From NCBI GenBank assembly GCA_003450555.1, contig DMFQ01000165.1:7528-12603 (forward strand): a stretch of DNA of 5,076 bases, written 5' to 3'. The DNA is from Ktedonobacter sp. (GTDB lineage Bacteria > Chloroflexota > Ktedonobacteria > Ktedonobacterales > Ktedonobacteraceae). The notes below the pieces were generated by a model. It did not search any database and was not told the origin of the DNA. It saw only the letters and a list, made by a program, of their open reading frames with translations. The translations under genes were made by a program, and so were the position numbers. This document shows, in pieces, positions 1 through 5,076 of the stretch. Within the stretch, counting starts at the first letter, position 1; each line of letters begins with the position of its first letter.

Positions 1-6
1 CCCTCT

Positions 7-1140
7 TTATTGTTGGCTTTTTATCTCAAAGCGCGTCCTGAGCTGTCCGCACGCGGCGGCGATATCATCACCGCGCTCTGCACGCACACTATTGCTGACG
101 CCATGCTCGAAGAGGATATTGCGGAACGCGCGAATAGCCTCTGGACCTGGAGTCTGGTAGCTGGCCGAGGTGGCATTGACGGGGATGCAATTCACGTGTG
201 CAAACTGCTTTAATGGGGCCAGCAGCTCCCCCAGCAGGTGAGCATATTCTGCTGAATCATTCACTCTCGCCAGCAGTACATACTCGAACGTGACCTGCCG
301 TTTTGTGGCCGCGATATAGTCTTTACAGGCGGCCAGCAGTTCTTGCAGTGGATATTTGCGATTGACGGGCATCGTCCGGCTGCGCAATTCATCGGTAGGC
401 GCATGAAGGGAGATTGCGAGGTTAACCTGCAAGGACTCCTGACTGAGCTTGTGGATGGCGGGAACCAGTCCGACTGTCGAGACAGTCATATGCCGCGCCC
501 CCAGGTTGAATCCCTCCGCGCTATTGAGGATGCGTAGTGCTTGCAGCACATTGTCATAGTTATGCAGCGGCTCGCCCATGCCCATCAAAACGATATTGGT
601 TATGTGATCGATGGGCGTACTCCCAGGTAGCCCTGCCGCCGTCCATGGAGCTGTTCGCAGTTCGCGCGCAAAGTAGAGCACCTGCGCTACAATCTCGCTC
701 GCGCTCAAATGCCGGTCAAAGCCCATCTGGCCCGTTGCGCAGAAGGTACAGCCGAAGGCACAACCAGCCTGAGTGGAGACACAGACCGTCGCGCGCGCGC
801 TGTTTTCACTATGGGGTGGATAGAGCATTAGTACCGACTCAATCAGCTTACTATCGGCCAACTCTAGCAAAATCTTGCGAGTGCGGTCATCTTTTGAGTG
901 TAATTCACTGCGCACGATCATTGGTCCGATGGTTGCCTCTTCTGCCAGCTGCTGCCGTAATGTCTGGGGCAGATTGGTCATCGTCGAAAAATCGGCCGCG
1001 AGGTGCTGGTAGAGCCAGCTATAGATTTGTTTGGCACGAAAAGGTGCCTCACCACGTTCCACCAGCCATTGCTGTAACTGTGGAAGGGTGAACGCGAGCA
1101 GATCCGTCTTTTTCTGGATATTCGTCGGTGTTATCGTCAT
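7..1140 (-). CDS. rlmN: 23S rRNA (adenine(2503)-C(2))-methyltransferase RlmN
   Basis: A 377-residue radical-SAM enzyme that in known members methylates C2 of A2503 in 23S rRNA and, in E. coli, also A37 of some tRNAs; cytoplasmic. Seen in the sequence: an N-terminal RlmN accessory domain (about 14-95) with the FRAKQIYSW and MTNLPQTLR motifs; the probable general base Glu101 in ESVLM; the [4Fe-4S] motif CAFGCTFC with Cys127, Cys131 and Cys134, followed by ATGQMG; GMGEP at 187-191 for SAM binding; MTVSTVG at 218-224; SLHAPTDELR at 244-253; and the methyl-carrying Cys364 in AACGQL. Length is typical of the family. The extra 165-178 loop (TAPWTAAGLPG region) is a small lineage-type insertion. The ATG is favoured because the conserved domain begins only about 13 residues later and the next Met is at 54. 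RlmN is preferred over Cfr because of the full N-terminal domain and the GARHMTVSTVG stretch. There is no Shine-Dalgarno; see the promoter entry. Confidence 0.97.
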   Translation of the reverse strand: MTITPTNIQKKTDLLAFTLPQLQQWLVERGEAPFRAKQIYSWLYQHLAADFSTMTNLPQTLRQQLAEEATIGPMIVRSELHSKDDRTRKILLELADSKLIESVLMLYPPHSENSARATVCVSTQAGCAFGCTFCATGQMGFDRHLSASEIVAQVLYFARELRTAPWTAAGLPGSTPIDHITNIVLMGMGEPLHNYDNVLQALRILNSAEGFNLGARHMTVSTVGLVPAIHKLSQESLQVNLAISLHAPTDELRSRTMPVNRKYPLQELLAACKDYIAATKRQVTFEYVLLARVNDSAEYAHLLGELLAPLKQFAHVNCIPVNATSASYQTPGPEAIRAFRNILFEHGVSNSVRAERGDDIAAACGQLRTRFEIKSQQ

Positions 1141-1146
1141 GTTTTC

Positions 1147-1155
1147 ATTATAGCA
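1147..1155 (-). promoter_or_regulatory. Extended -10 promoter of rlmN, predicted leaderless start
   Basis: Read on the minus strand the sequence is TGC-TATAAT followed by GAAAAC and the rlmN ATG. This is a perfect -10 hexamer (1152-1147) with the TGn extension. Counting the last T as -7 puts +1 on base 1140, the A of the start codon, so the transcript would have no 5' leader. No TTGACA-like -35 is found at 16-18 bp spacing, which fits the extended -10 class. No purine-rich Shine-Dalgarno lies upstream of the ATG, which also fits leaderless initiation. The box is seen; the transcription start is inferred. Confidence 0.7.
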
Positions 1156-1171
1156 CGATTTGAGGTGGAGG

Positions 1172-1203
1172 AGATAGCTATCTGAATGACCTTCAAGATA
1201 GCT
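1172..1203. repeat. 12-bp palindrome plus half-site (possible operator or hairpin)
   Basis: AGATAGCTATCT at 1172-1183 is a perfect palindrome, and AGATAGCT recurs at 1196-1203. The palindrome covers about -32 to -43 relative to the predicted rlmN start, where a -35 element would lie. Alternatively, 1176-1182 pairs with 1197-1203 and, past a one-base bulge, TGAA (1183-1186) pairs with TTCA (1192-1195). That makes an 11-bp hairpin starting directly after the stop codon (1206-1204) of the upstream minus-strand ORF. There is no T-tract on either side, so it is not a classic intrinsic terminator. It could be an operator, an mRNA 3' stabilising hairpin, or a chance arrangement. Confidence 0.5.
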
Positions 1204-1533
1204 CTACTTCTGGTTAATCGAGAGTAAGCTCTCAGTAGCTTGCTCCTCAGTTTGGGATTCCAACACCTTGAAAATCAGGCTCTGCAGGACCTCAGGTTCT
1301 TTGATAGCGTCCACCTGTTGCTGCGCCAGGCTGGCAGTATTAGGGAAGTGCATCTGGACGATGGTCATAAGCAGCTGGCGTTGCCTGCGTAGCCACTCTT
1401 CTCTTTCCTCTTCACGCCCTTTCTCAATCCCTTTTTCGATCCCCTGCTCGATTCCTTGCTCAATTCCTTTGTCATAGCCTTCTTGCATAATTTCCTGGTA
1501 GAGCCATGAGTCTCGTAAAAGGTCCTGCATCAT
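1204..1533 (-). CDS. Small coiled-coil protein resembling the C-terminal tail of Rpn/PD-(D/E)XK-type proteins
   Basis: A 109-residue charged protein of unassigned function. It opens with LLRDSWLYQEIMQEG (5-19), followed by four tetrapeptide units (IEQG, IEQG, IEKG, IEKG; 24-39), a highly charged REEEREEWLRRQRQ helix (40-53), and a predicted helical end containing IVQMHFPN and IKEPEVLQSLIFKVL. This order matches what I know of the C-terminal regions of Rpn-like/DUF4351-like proteins with a PD-(D/E)XK nuclease fold, common in cyanobacteria and Ktedonobacteria; those are usually about 250-320 residues. The nuclease half is absent and no matching reading frame is visible upstream, so this is either a decayed copy or a free-standing tail protein. 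The ATG at 1533 has a good Shine-Dalgarno, which argues that it is translated. rlmN follows in the same direction after 62 bp, but that gap contains its own promoter. Confidence 0.6.
   Translation of the reverse strand: MMQDLLRDSWLYQEIMQEGYDKGIEQGIEQGIEKGIEKGREEEREEWLRRQRQLLMTIVQMHFPNTASLAQQQVDAIKEPEVLQSLIFKVLESQTEEQATESLLSINQK
1417..1470. repeat. 12-bp tandem repeat inside the small coiled-coil ORF
   Basis: Four consecutive 12-bp units are readable on the plus strand at 1423, 1435, 1447 and 1459: ctcaatcccttt, ttcgatcccctg, ctcgattccttg and ctcaattccttt. The first and last differ by one base. On the minus strand they encode the IEQG/IEKG tetrapeptides. Since the period is a multiple of three, gain or loss of units would keep the frame, so copy number could vary between strains. 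Heptad-like spacing of Ile and Glu suits a coiled coil. Confidence 0.8.
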
Positions 1534-1875
1534 GTTAATTCTCCTTCTCAGCCATATAAGATCGTCCTGATTCTCGAACGCCAGAGTCGCGAAGATGTAA
1601 ATGGCCTTTGAAAGGGATGGAATGGCCGCGGCACAGTCGCGAGTCGTTAATCAAAAAGCCTCGGGAAAGAACCAACCCTCCTGTAAGATGTATATACGCC
1701 TCAGCTCTATAAATGCGGTAACAAAGAAGAAAAGGAAGGGGTACAAAAAACTCTGCCATTTCTTAAACTTTTAACCATACTTATTCGTATGAGCAAACAG
1801 GGGGTGCTTGCCCCGCACGATGGAATATATGGCAATACAGAGAGATAAGTTGATATAGAAAGAAATACACTGCCC
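1534..1875. other. Divergent intergenic region, no convincing gene
   Basis: This 342-bp stretch separates the minus-strand small ORF from the plus-strand MFS gene and must carry their 5' signals. A 74-codon minus-strand frame at 1535-1759 is open but has no Shine-Dalgarno and no recognisable domain. Its C-terminal part (LHLRDSGVRESGRSY) gives me a vague sense of ORFs read from dispersed repeats in this group; this is not verified. Visible structures are the octamer AGTCGCGA twice (1585-1592 and 1635-1642), a short CCTTT-G-AAAGG palindrome near 1606-1616, a CATAC/GTATG inverted repeat at 1776-1791, and a GGGG(6)CCCC hairpin at 1801-1814. A possible extended -10 for the MFS gene is TGA-TATAGA at 1851-1859 (hexamer 4 of 6, no -35 seen). 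No strong promoter is evident. Confidence 0.5.
1541..1548 (-). promoter_or_regulatory. Ribosome binding site of the 109-residue ORF
   Basis: On the minus strand AGAAGGAG lies 7 bases before the ATG at 1533. The match to the anti-Shine-Dalgarno and the spacing are both good. It is the best ribosome binding site in the window and supports this start over an initiation farther upstream. Confidence 0.7.
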
Positions 1876-3267
1876 ATGACGACGACAACGCCAGAAACAG
1901 AGCCGACACAGCCTGCGCCTTCATCAAACGATGTCGCAAGTTTTCGGCTCGTACTGAAAAATCGTAATTTCTTGCTGTTGTGGTTGGCGCAGCTTATTTC
2001 TCTTACCGTCCTCAACGCTGCCAACTTTGGTCTCATCGTGCTGGTCAATGACATCACTCACTCTGTTGTAATGGCAGGCATTGCGATTATCGCCTTCACG
2101 CTGCCTGCGCTCCCATTTAGCGCGGTTGCGGGCGTAGTTGTCGATCACCTGCACAAACGCCTGGTATTGTGGATCAGCAACGTTCTGCGCGCGGTCACTG
2201 TGCTCCTGATGGTTGTTTCGTTACTGGCCAATCATACCAATCTCTGGCCGCTCTACGTGCTTACCTTCGTGACGTCGTTGATCGGGCAATTCTTCATTCC
2301 AGCCGAGGGAGCGTCTATTCCGCTGCTGGTAGGGGAGCACGAGCTGGTTCCTGCGCTCTCGCTCTTCAATATCACCACGACGTTATCACAGGCCATTGGT
2401 TTCCTGCTATTGGGAGGCATCGTTGCGCGTGCCTTTCCGCCTTTCACCCTACAAGTGGCTTCACTGACCCTTCACGTGCAATCCATCGATATGCTCTTTG
2501 TCATGGTGGCTTTGCTCTACCTTGTCTGCGCGGTTCTCATTCTCTGTATTCCCACGCGTGCCCTTGATGAGGAACATCCCAACCAGGACAGGTACTCTGG
2601 AACAGAAGCGGGACAGACGCTAAAAAAGGTCTGGTTTGAGATCGTCGAGGGTTGGCGATACGTCCGCAGTGATCGTATCCTTTTCTTCTCTGTCGTTCAA
2701 CTCTCTGTCGTAGGCAACATCATGTTGCTCATCGGTGAGTTGGCTGGAACCGTTGTGCAGCAGGTTTTGCATCACCCAGCGGCGGATATGGCGCTAATCC
2801 TTGCCCCTGCTGCCATTGGGTTAGTTGGAGCATCGATCATTATGCCGCGCATTACCGCCCTGGTTGGGAAGGTACGTTTGACCGGGGCGGGTTTTATCAT
2901 GCTGGCAGTAGGTTTCACACTTTTACCGGTCACACAAAAATTAGCCTCGTACCTGTATGGAGAAATGGGAGCCTCGTCGCCTTTGTTGTTGTGGACGACT
3001 ATGCTGCTGGTGTTCCTGTTGGGATTAGCAACCGCTTGCATCAACATACCTACCCAAACGATGATGCAGGAACACGCGTCAGAGGAGGTACGCGGACGTG
3101 TCTTATCGCTACAGTTTATGATGTACAACACGGGATCAATCCCAATATTGCTCTTTGCAGGCTTTTTTGCCCAGTTCATCGGCCTCAACTGGCTGATTTT
3201 CCTGGTCTCTGCCTCTCTGTTGCTGTTCTGCTGGTGGGGGATGTGGTACGTGGGTCGCGACAAGTAG
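1876..3267 (+). CDS. MFS transporter, drug-efflux-like permease
   Basis: A 463-residue inner-membrane protein of the major facilitator superfamily, probably a proton-driven exporter; the substrate is unknown. After a hydrophilic Thr/Pro-rich N-terminus (1-28) about twelve hydrophobic segments can be placed: roughly 31-52, 63-85, 98-118, 123-143, 165-186, 206-226, then a polar central loop (227-265), and 268-290, 306-323, 335-352, 369-390, 415-434 and 437-459. The loop after helix 2 (GVVVDHLHKRLVLW) is a recognisable MFS motif A. FIPAEGASIPLLV (140-152) and HASEEVRGRVLS (400-411) are hallmarks of the MefA/MFS_3-like group that contains macrolide exporters. The ATG is the only sensible start: a stop lies in frame at 1846-1848 and the next Met is inside helix 2. 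The Shine-Dalgarno is weak (GAAAG, 12 bases upstream). Drug export is a family-level inference, mildly supported by the neighbouring rRNA methyltransferase gene, with which it converges. Confidence 0.9.
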   Translation: MTTTTPETEPTQPAPSSNDVASFRLVLKNRNFLLLWLAQLISLTVLNAANFGLIVLVNDITHSVVMAGIAIIAFTLPALPFSAVAGVVVDHLHKRLVLWISNVLRAVTVLLMVVSLLANHTNLWPLYVLTFVTSLIGQFFIPAEGASIPLLVGEHELVPALSLFNITTTLSQAIGFLLLGGIVARAFPPFTLQVASLTLHVQSIDMLFVMVALLYLVCAVLILCIPTRALDEEHPNQDRYSGTEAGQTLKKVWFEIVEGWRYVRSDRILFFSVVQLSVVGNIMLLIGELAGTVVQQVLHHPAADMALILAPAAIGLVGASIIMPRITALVGKVRLTGAGFIMLAVGFTLLPVTQKLASYLYGEMGASSPLLLWTTMLLVFLLGLATACINIPTQTMMQEHASEEVRGRVLSLQFMMYNTGSIPILLFAGFFAQFIGLNWLIFLVSASLLLFCWWGMWYVGRDK

Positions 3268-3270
3268 GAC

Positions 3271-4092
3271 TTACTTTCTGACCACGAATACCAGTTCTCT
3301 ATCGAAAACCAACCTCGTTACCTCCCATTCTTGCTCGCTTCCTACAATCTCGCGAAAATGGGCCTCGTAATGCTCCAACATTCCTTTACTCCTCCCCCCG
3401 AGGCTGTGTACCGGAAACGAAACAACCAGGTTGTGTGCGGGAATCTCCCGCAAGAGCCTGTAGCCCGCCGATTTATCTACCTGTTCCAGACATGGGAGCG
3501 CTTTAAGGAGAAAAGCCACATCCACCTGCTGCAGTGGGATTGCTTGCAGCACGTCGCACATCTGTGCATCTCCTTGTATGCCCATGATTGTCAGCCATTC
3601 TCGTAAGAAGTCCATCATGCTGTGGTAGATGTCATAGGCGTAGTACTCTACTCCCTCTTCCGATAGGGGCATCCAGGGAAGAGCCAGTGGATTGAGACCG
3701 CAGGCAATATCAAGTATGCTGTGAACGGGAGGCAACTCGCTAAATATTTGCGTGTAAAACCGGGCAAGGATCGGGATGCGCTCCCTGGTAGAAGCGTGGT
3801 AGGTCATAATTGTGGCGCACAGGTCAAGTAATTGCTCGCGTTTGCCAGATCGGGCAGCCATTTTAAGCTCATTGATCCACCGTATGTAGTGTTCTTTCGC
3901 ATCAAAGTAAGCACCGCCCACCTGGTGCAATTTGTTCTTCGTTGCCTTTAAAGCTTCCTTGACCGAGCGGCGTTTAACTAATTCCTGCGCGCCAATGCGT
4001 GTGATAAGATCTGGGGAGATATCGCCATATTTTGCGCTTGCCTGGACAGCATCAACCAGCCATGTAAGCTGATTATTATTCCTATCCATCAT
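3271..4092 (-). CDS. 16S rRNA (guanine(1405)-N(7))-methyltransferase, Arm/Rmt family
   Basis: A 273-residue SAM-dependent enzyme, complete. Characterised relatives (ArmA, RmtA-H, Sgm, GrmA) methylate N7 of G1405 in the 30S decoding site and block 4,6-disubstituted deoxystreptamine aminoglycosides such as gentamicin and kanamycin. The N-terminal helical domain that recognises the 30S subunit spans about 1-105 and ends in HASTRER (99-105), nearly identical to HASTKER in Rmt proteins. The Rossmann domain follows with motif I ILDIACGLNPLAL (126-138), acidic YDI (153-155), LLKALPCLE (195-203), and VVSFPVHSLGGRSKGM (223-238) with a following Tyr242. The protein ends in ELVFVVRK, as in the family. 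It is about 20 residues longer than RmtB because of a longer 61-90 region. The ATG at 4092 lies inside the end of the transglycosylase gene, with a modest AGG-CAGGA Shine-Dalgarno, so translational coupling is likely. Family assignment is firm; target base and resistance are inferred. The A1408 (KamB/NpmA) type does not fit. Confidence 0.93.
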   Translation of the reverse strand: MMDRNNNQLTWLVDAVQASAKYGDISPDLITRIGAQELVKRRSVKEALKATKNKLHQVGGAYFDAKEHYIRWINELKMAARSGKREQLLDLCATIMTYHASTRERIPILARFYTQIFSELPPVHSILDIACGLNPLALPWMPLSEEGVEYYAYDIYHSMMDFLREWLTIMGIQGDAQMCDVLQAIPLQQVDVAFLLKALPCLEQVDKSAGYRLLREIPAHNLVVSFPVHSLGGRSKGMLEHYEAHFREIVGSEQEWEVTRLVFDRELVFVVRK

Positions 4093-5076
4093 GTTCCTGC
4101 CTTAATCGTTGGGTAAGCTGCGTCATAAAACGCAGGTTGTGGATAGTGGCGAGCCTGAAAAATAGGGTATCGTTAATTTTGAAGAGGTGATGTAGGTATC
4201 CCAGCGAGTAATGAGTGCAGCACAGGCAGTCACAGAAACTGGAGACTGGCGTATTGGACTTGATGTGCTTGTCATCGTTGACATACGTATAAGAGAGCCA
4301 TTTGTCTTGCAGACCTGTCGCGGAGGTGAAGGTATACAGTCGGGTGTGCCTGGCATCGCGTGTCGGCATTGCGCTGTCGAATATCCCGTATCCCATCTTG
4401 GTACAATTCACTACATTTGTGGGGTGCCCAATGCCGAGAGCGTGCATAGGAAATTGTGGCGGCACCAGTTCTCGCGTATACGCGATGAGATCAGTGAGTA
4501 GATGTCCCTGTGCGTCAAGTGGCCAGCCGCCGTAGCCAAAGCCATCGAAGCCTAGCTCTAACAATTCGTTGGCGCAATGCTTTCGCAGTTCGTGCGATCC
4601 ACCTCCCTGGATGACCGCGAACAGCAGAGGGCGCCGTTCCTGGGGGAGCCGCTTTTGCTTGATCTGGAGCAGGAACTCTTTCTTGCAGCGCGTGGCCCAG
4701 GCAATCGTTCGCTTGACCGACGTCTCCTGCATTTCAAGTGAGGCATCGACATGTGTGCATTCGTCGAGGCAGATGACCACATCGGCTCCATAGCTCATCT
4801 GAAGTTGGATGGTTTTTTCTGGTGTCAGATGGAATTTGCGATCAGATGATTCTGGCTTGAAGGTAATACCATCGTCGTTGATCGTGCCAAATTTGGGATT
4901 TTGCTGGATGAGGGAGTAAGCCTGAAAACCTCCCGAGTCGGTGACAATGGGTCGTTGCCACGCGCTCATAGTGTGCAGTCCTCCCAATGCCTGAATGGTC
5001 GAGGAGCCTGGCCGCTGCATCAGATGAAAGGTGTTCATCACCACTGCCTGTATTTCGCAGCCTGATAGATCGGTGG
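4082..5076 (-). CDS. tRNA-guanine transglycosylase family protein (5' end outside the window)
   Basis: Partial at the N-terminus. The frame stays open through a GTG at 5044 to the window edge, and the extra codons (TDLSGCEIQAV) match the family helix before NTFHLMQRPG, so the GTG is not the start; about 40-55 residues are missing. Known Tgt enzymes exchange guanine 34 of certain tRNAs for preQ1 or queuine. Numbering from the GTG, it keeps the general base Asp36 (TDSGGFQ), Asp94 (LDECT), Gln146 (VIQGG), the nucleophile Asp223 (FDSAMPTRDAR) and the zinc ligands Cys271, Cys273, Cys276 and His302, with the family's 26-residue Cys-to-His spacing. The base-recognition loop is GGWPLDA (172-178) where bacterial Tgt has GGLxVGE. 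The protein stops just after HNLRF-LTQRLRQEHDG, without the roughly 30-residue tail of E. coli Tgt. It overlaps the methyltransferase gene by 11 bp. It may be a paralogue with another substrate rather than the housekeeping tgt, so no gene symbol is given. Confidence 0.9.
   Translation of the reverse strand, partial: TDLSGCEIQAVVMNTFHLMQRPGSSTIQALGGLHTMSAWQRPIVTDSGGFQAYSLIQQNPKFGTINDDGITFKPESSDRKFHLTPEKTIQLQMSYGADVVICLDECTHVDASLEMQETSVKRTIAWATRCKKEFLLQIKQKRLPQERRPLLFAVIQGGGSHELRKHCANELLELGFDGFGYGGWPLDAQGHLLTDLIAYTRELVPPQFPMHALGIGHPTNVVNCTKMGYGIFDSAMPTRDARHTRLYTFTSATGLQDKWLSYTYVNDDKHIKSNTPVSSFCDCLCCTHYSLGYLHHLFKINDTLFFRLATIHNLRFMTQLTQRLRQEHDG

Noticed and set aside
789..800. Alternating GC run (possible Z-DNA)
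   Set aside because: It is a short stretch within rlmN explained by Arg/Ala codons.
537..1091. A 184-codon plus-strand open frame
   Set aside because: It lies antisense to rlmN, whose conserved motifs cover the whole stretch. The translation is rich in Arg, Ser and Pro with no domain, as expected for a shadow frame.
7..1140. Cfr-type resistance methyltransferase instead of RlmN
   Set aside because: Cfr and RlmN share the radical-SAM core, but the N-terminal accessory domain and the GARHMTVSTVG stretch are those of RlmN.
1176..1203. Intrinsic terminator after the 109-residue ORF
   Set aside because: The hairpin has no following T-tract on either strand and its stem is A/T-rich.
1423..1470. 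CRISPR array
   Set aside because: The 12-bp units are contiguous with no spacers and lie within a coding frame for a coiled coil.
2169..2567. A 132-codon plus-strand open frame, and a 163-codon minus-strand frame at 2772-3263
   Set aside because: Both overlap the MFS gene in other frames and show no recognisable motif or ribosome binding site.
3271..4092. A1408-specific methyltransferase (KamB/NpmA type) or a generic SAM methyltransferase
   Set aside because: The HASTRER N-terminal domain end and the LGGRSKGM motif are characteristic of the G1405 Arm/Rmt family.
4123..4791. Several 74-96 codon frames on both strands
   Set aside because: They are alternative frames within the transglycosylase gene, which has family-wide conserved residues along its whole visible length.
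5042..5044. GTG as the start codon of the transglycosylase
   Set aside because: The reading frame continues upstream to the window edge with codons that match the conserved helix before NTFHL, and about 40-55 expected N-terminal residues would be missing.
4082..5076. DpdA-type DNA transglycosylase of a DNA-modification island
   Set aside because: The sequence follows canonical Tgt closely, including the CxCxxC plus His zinc site and the PTRxAR RNA-binding segment, and no dpd partner genes are in view.

Overview
The window looks like chromosomal DNA of a free-living soil-type bacterium, most likely a member of the Ktedonobacteria (Chloroflexota). The pointers are modest. Base composition is near 50% G+C by eye. 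A small coiled-coil ORF resembles the C-terminal tail of the Rpn/PD-(D/E)XK-type proteins that are abundant in those genomes. The RlmN and MFS proteins are ordinary but divergent from proteobacterial and firmicute versions. The taxon is an inference.

Left part (7-1533, minus strand): rlmN, the 23S rRNA A2503 methyltransferase, is complete with all radical-SAM and catalytic residues. Its start codon lies six bases after a perfect extended -10 promoter, so the mRNA is probably leaderless. Behind it sits a 109-residue ORF with an Ile-Glu-x-Gly repeat and its own Shine-Dalgarno sequence. The 62-bp gap between them holds a perfect 12-bp palindrome with a further half-site.

Middle (1534-3267): a 342-bp non-coding stretch, then a plus-strand 12-helix MFS permease of the drug-efflux type.

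Right part (3271-5076, minus strand): a two-gene unit. A tRNA-guanine transglycosylase homologue, cut at its 5' end by the window edge, overlaps by 11 bp a complete 16S rRNA methyltransferase of the Arm/Rmt family. Known members of that family methylate G1405 at N7 and confer high-level aminoglycoside resistance. The transglycosylase keeps both catalytic aspartates and the zinc site but has a changed base-recognition loop and lacks the usual C-terminal tail. The methyltransferase and the MFS gene converge with only 3 bp between their stop codons.

Three of the five genes modify RNA, each at or near ribosome functional centres (A2503 near the peptidyl transferase centre and exit tunnel, G1405 in the decoding site, the tRNA anticodon), and a fourth looks like an efflux pump. 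The coupled transglycosylase-methyltransferase pair is the part most worth following up. No tRNA or rRNA gene, CRISPR array, insertion sequence or convincing intrinsic terminator was seen.
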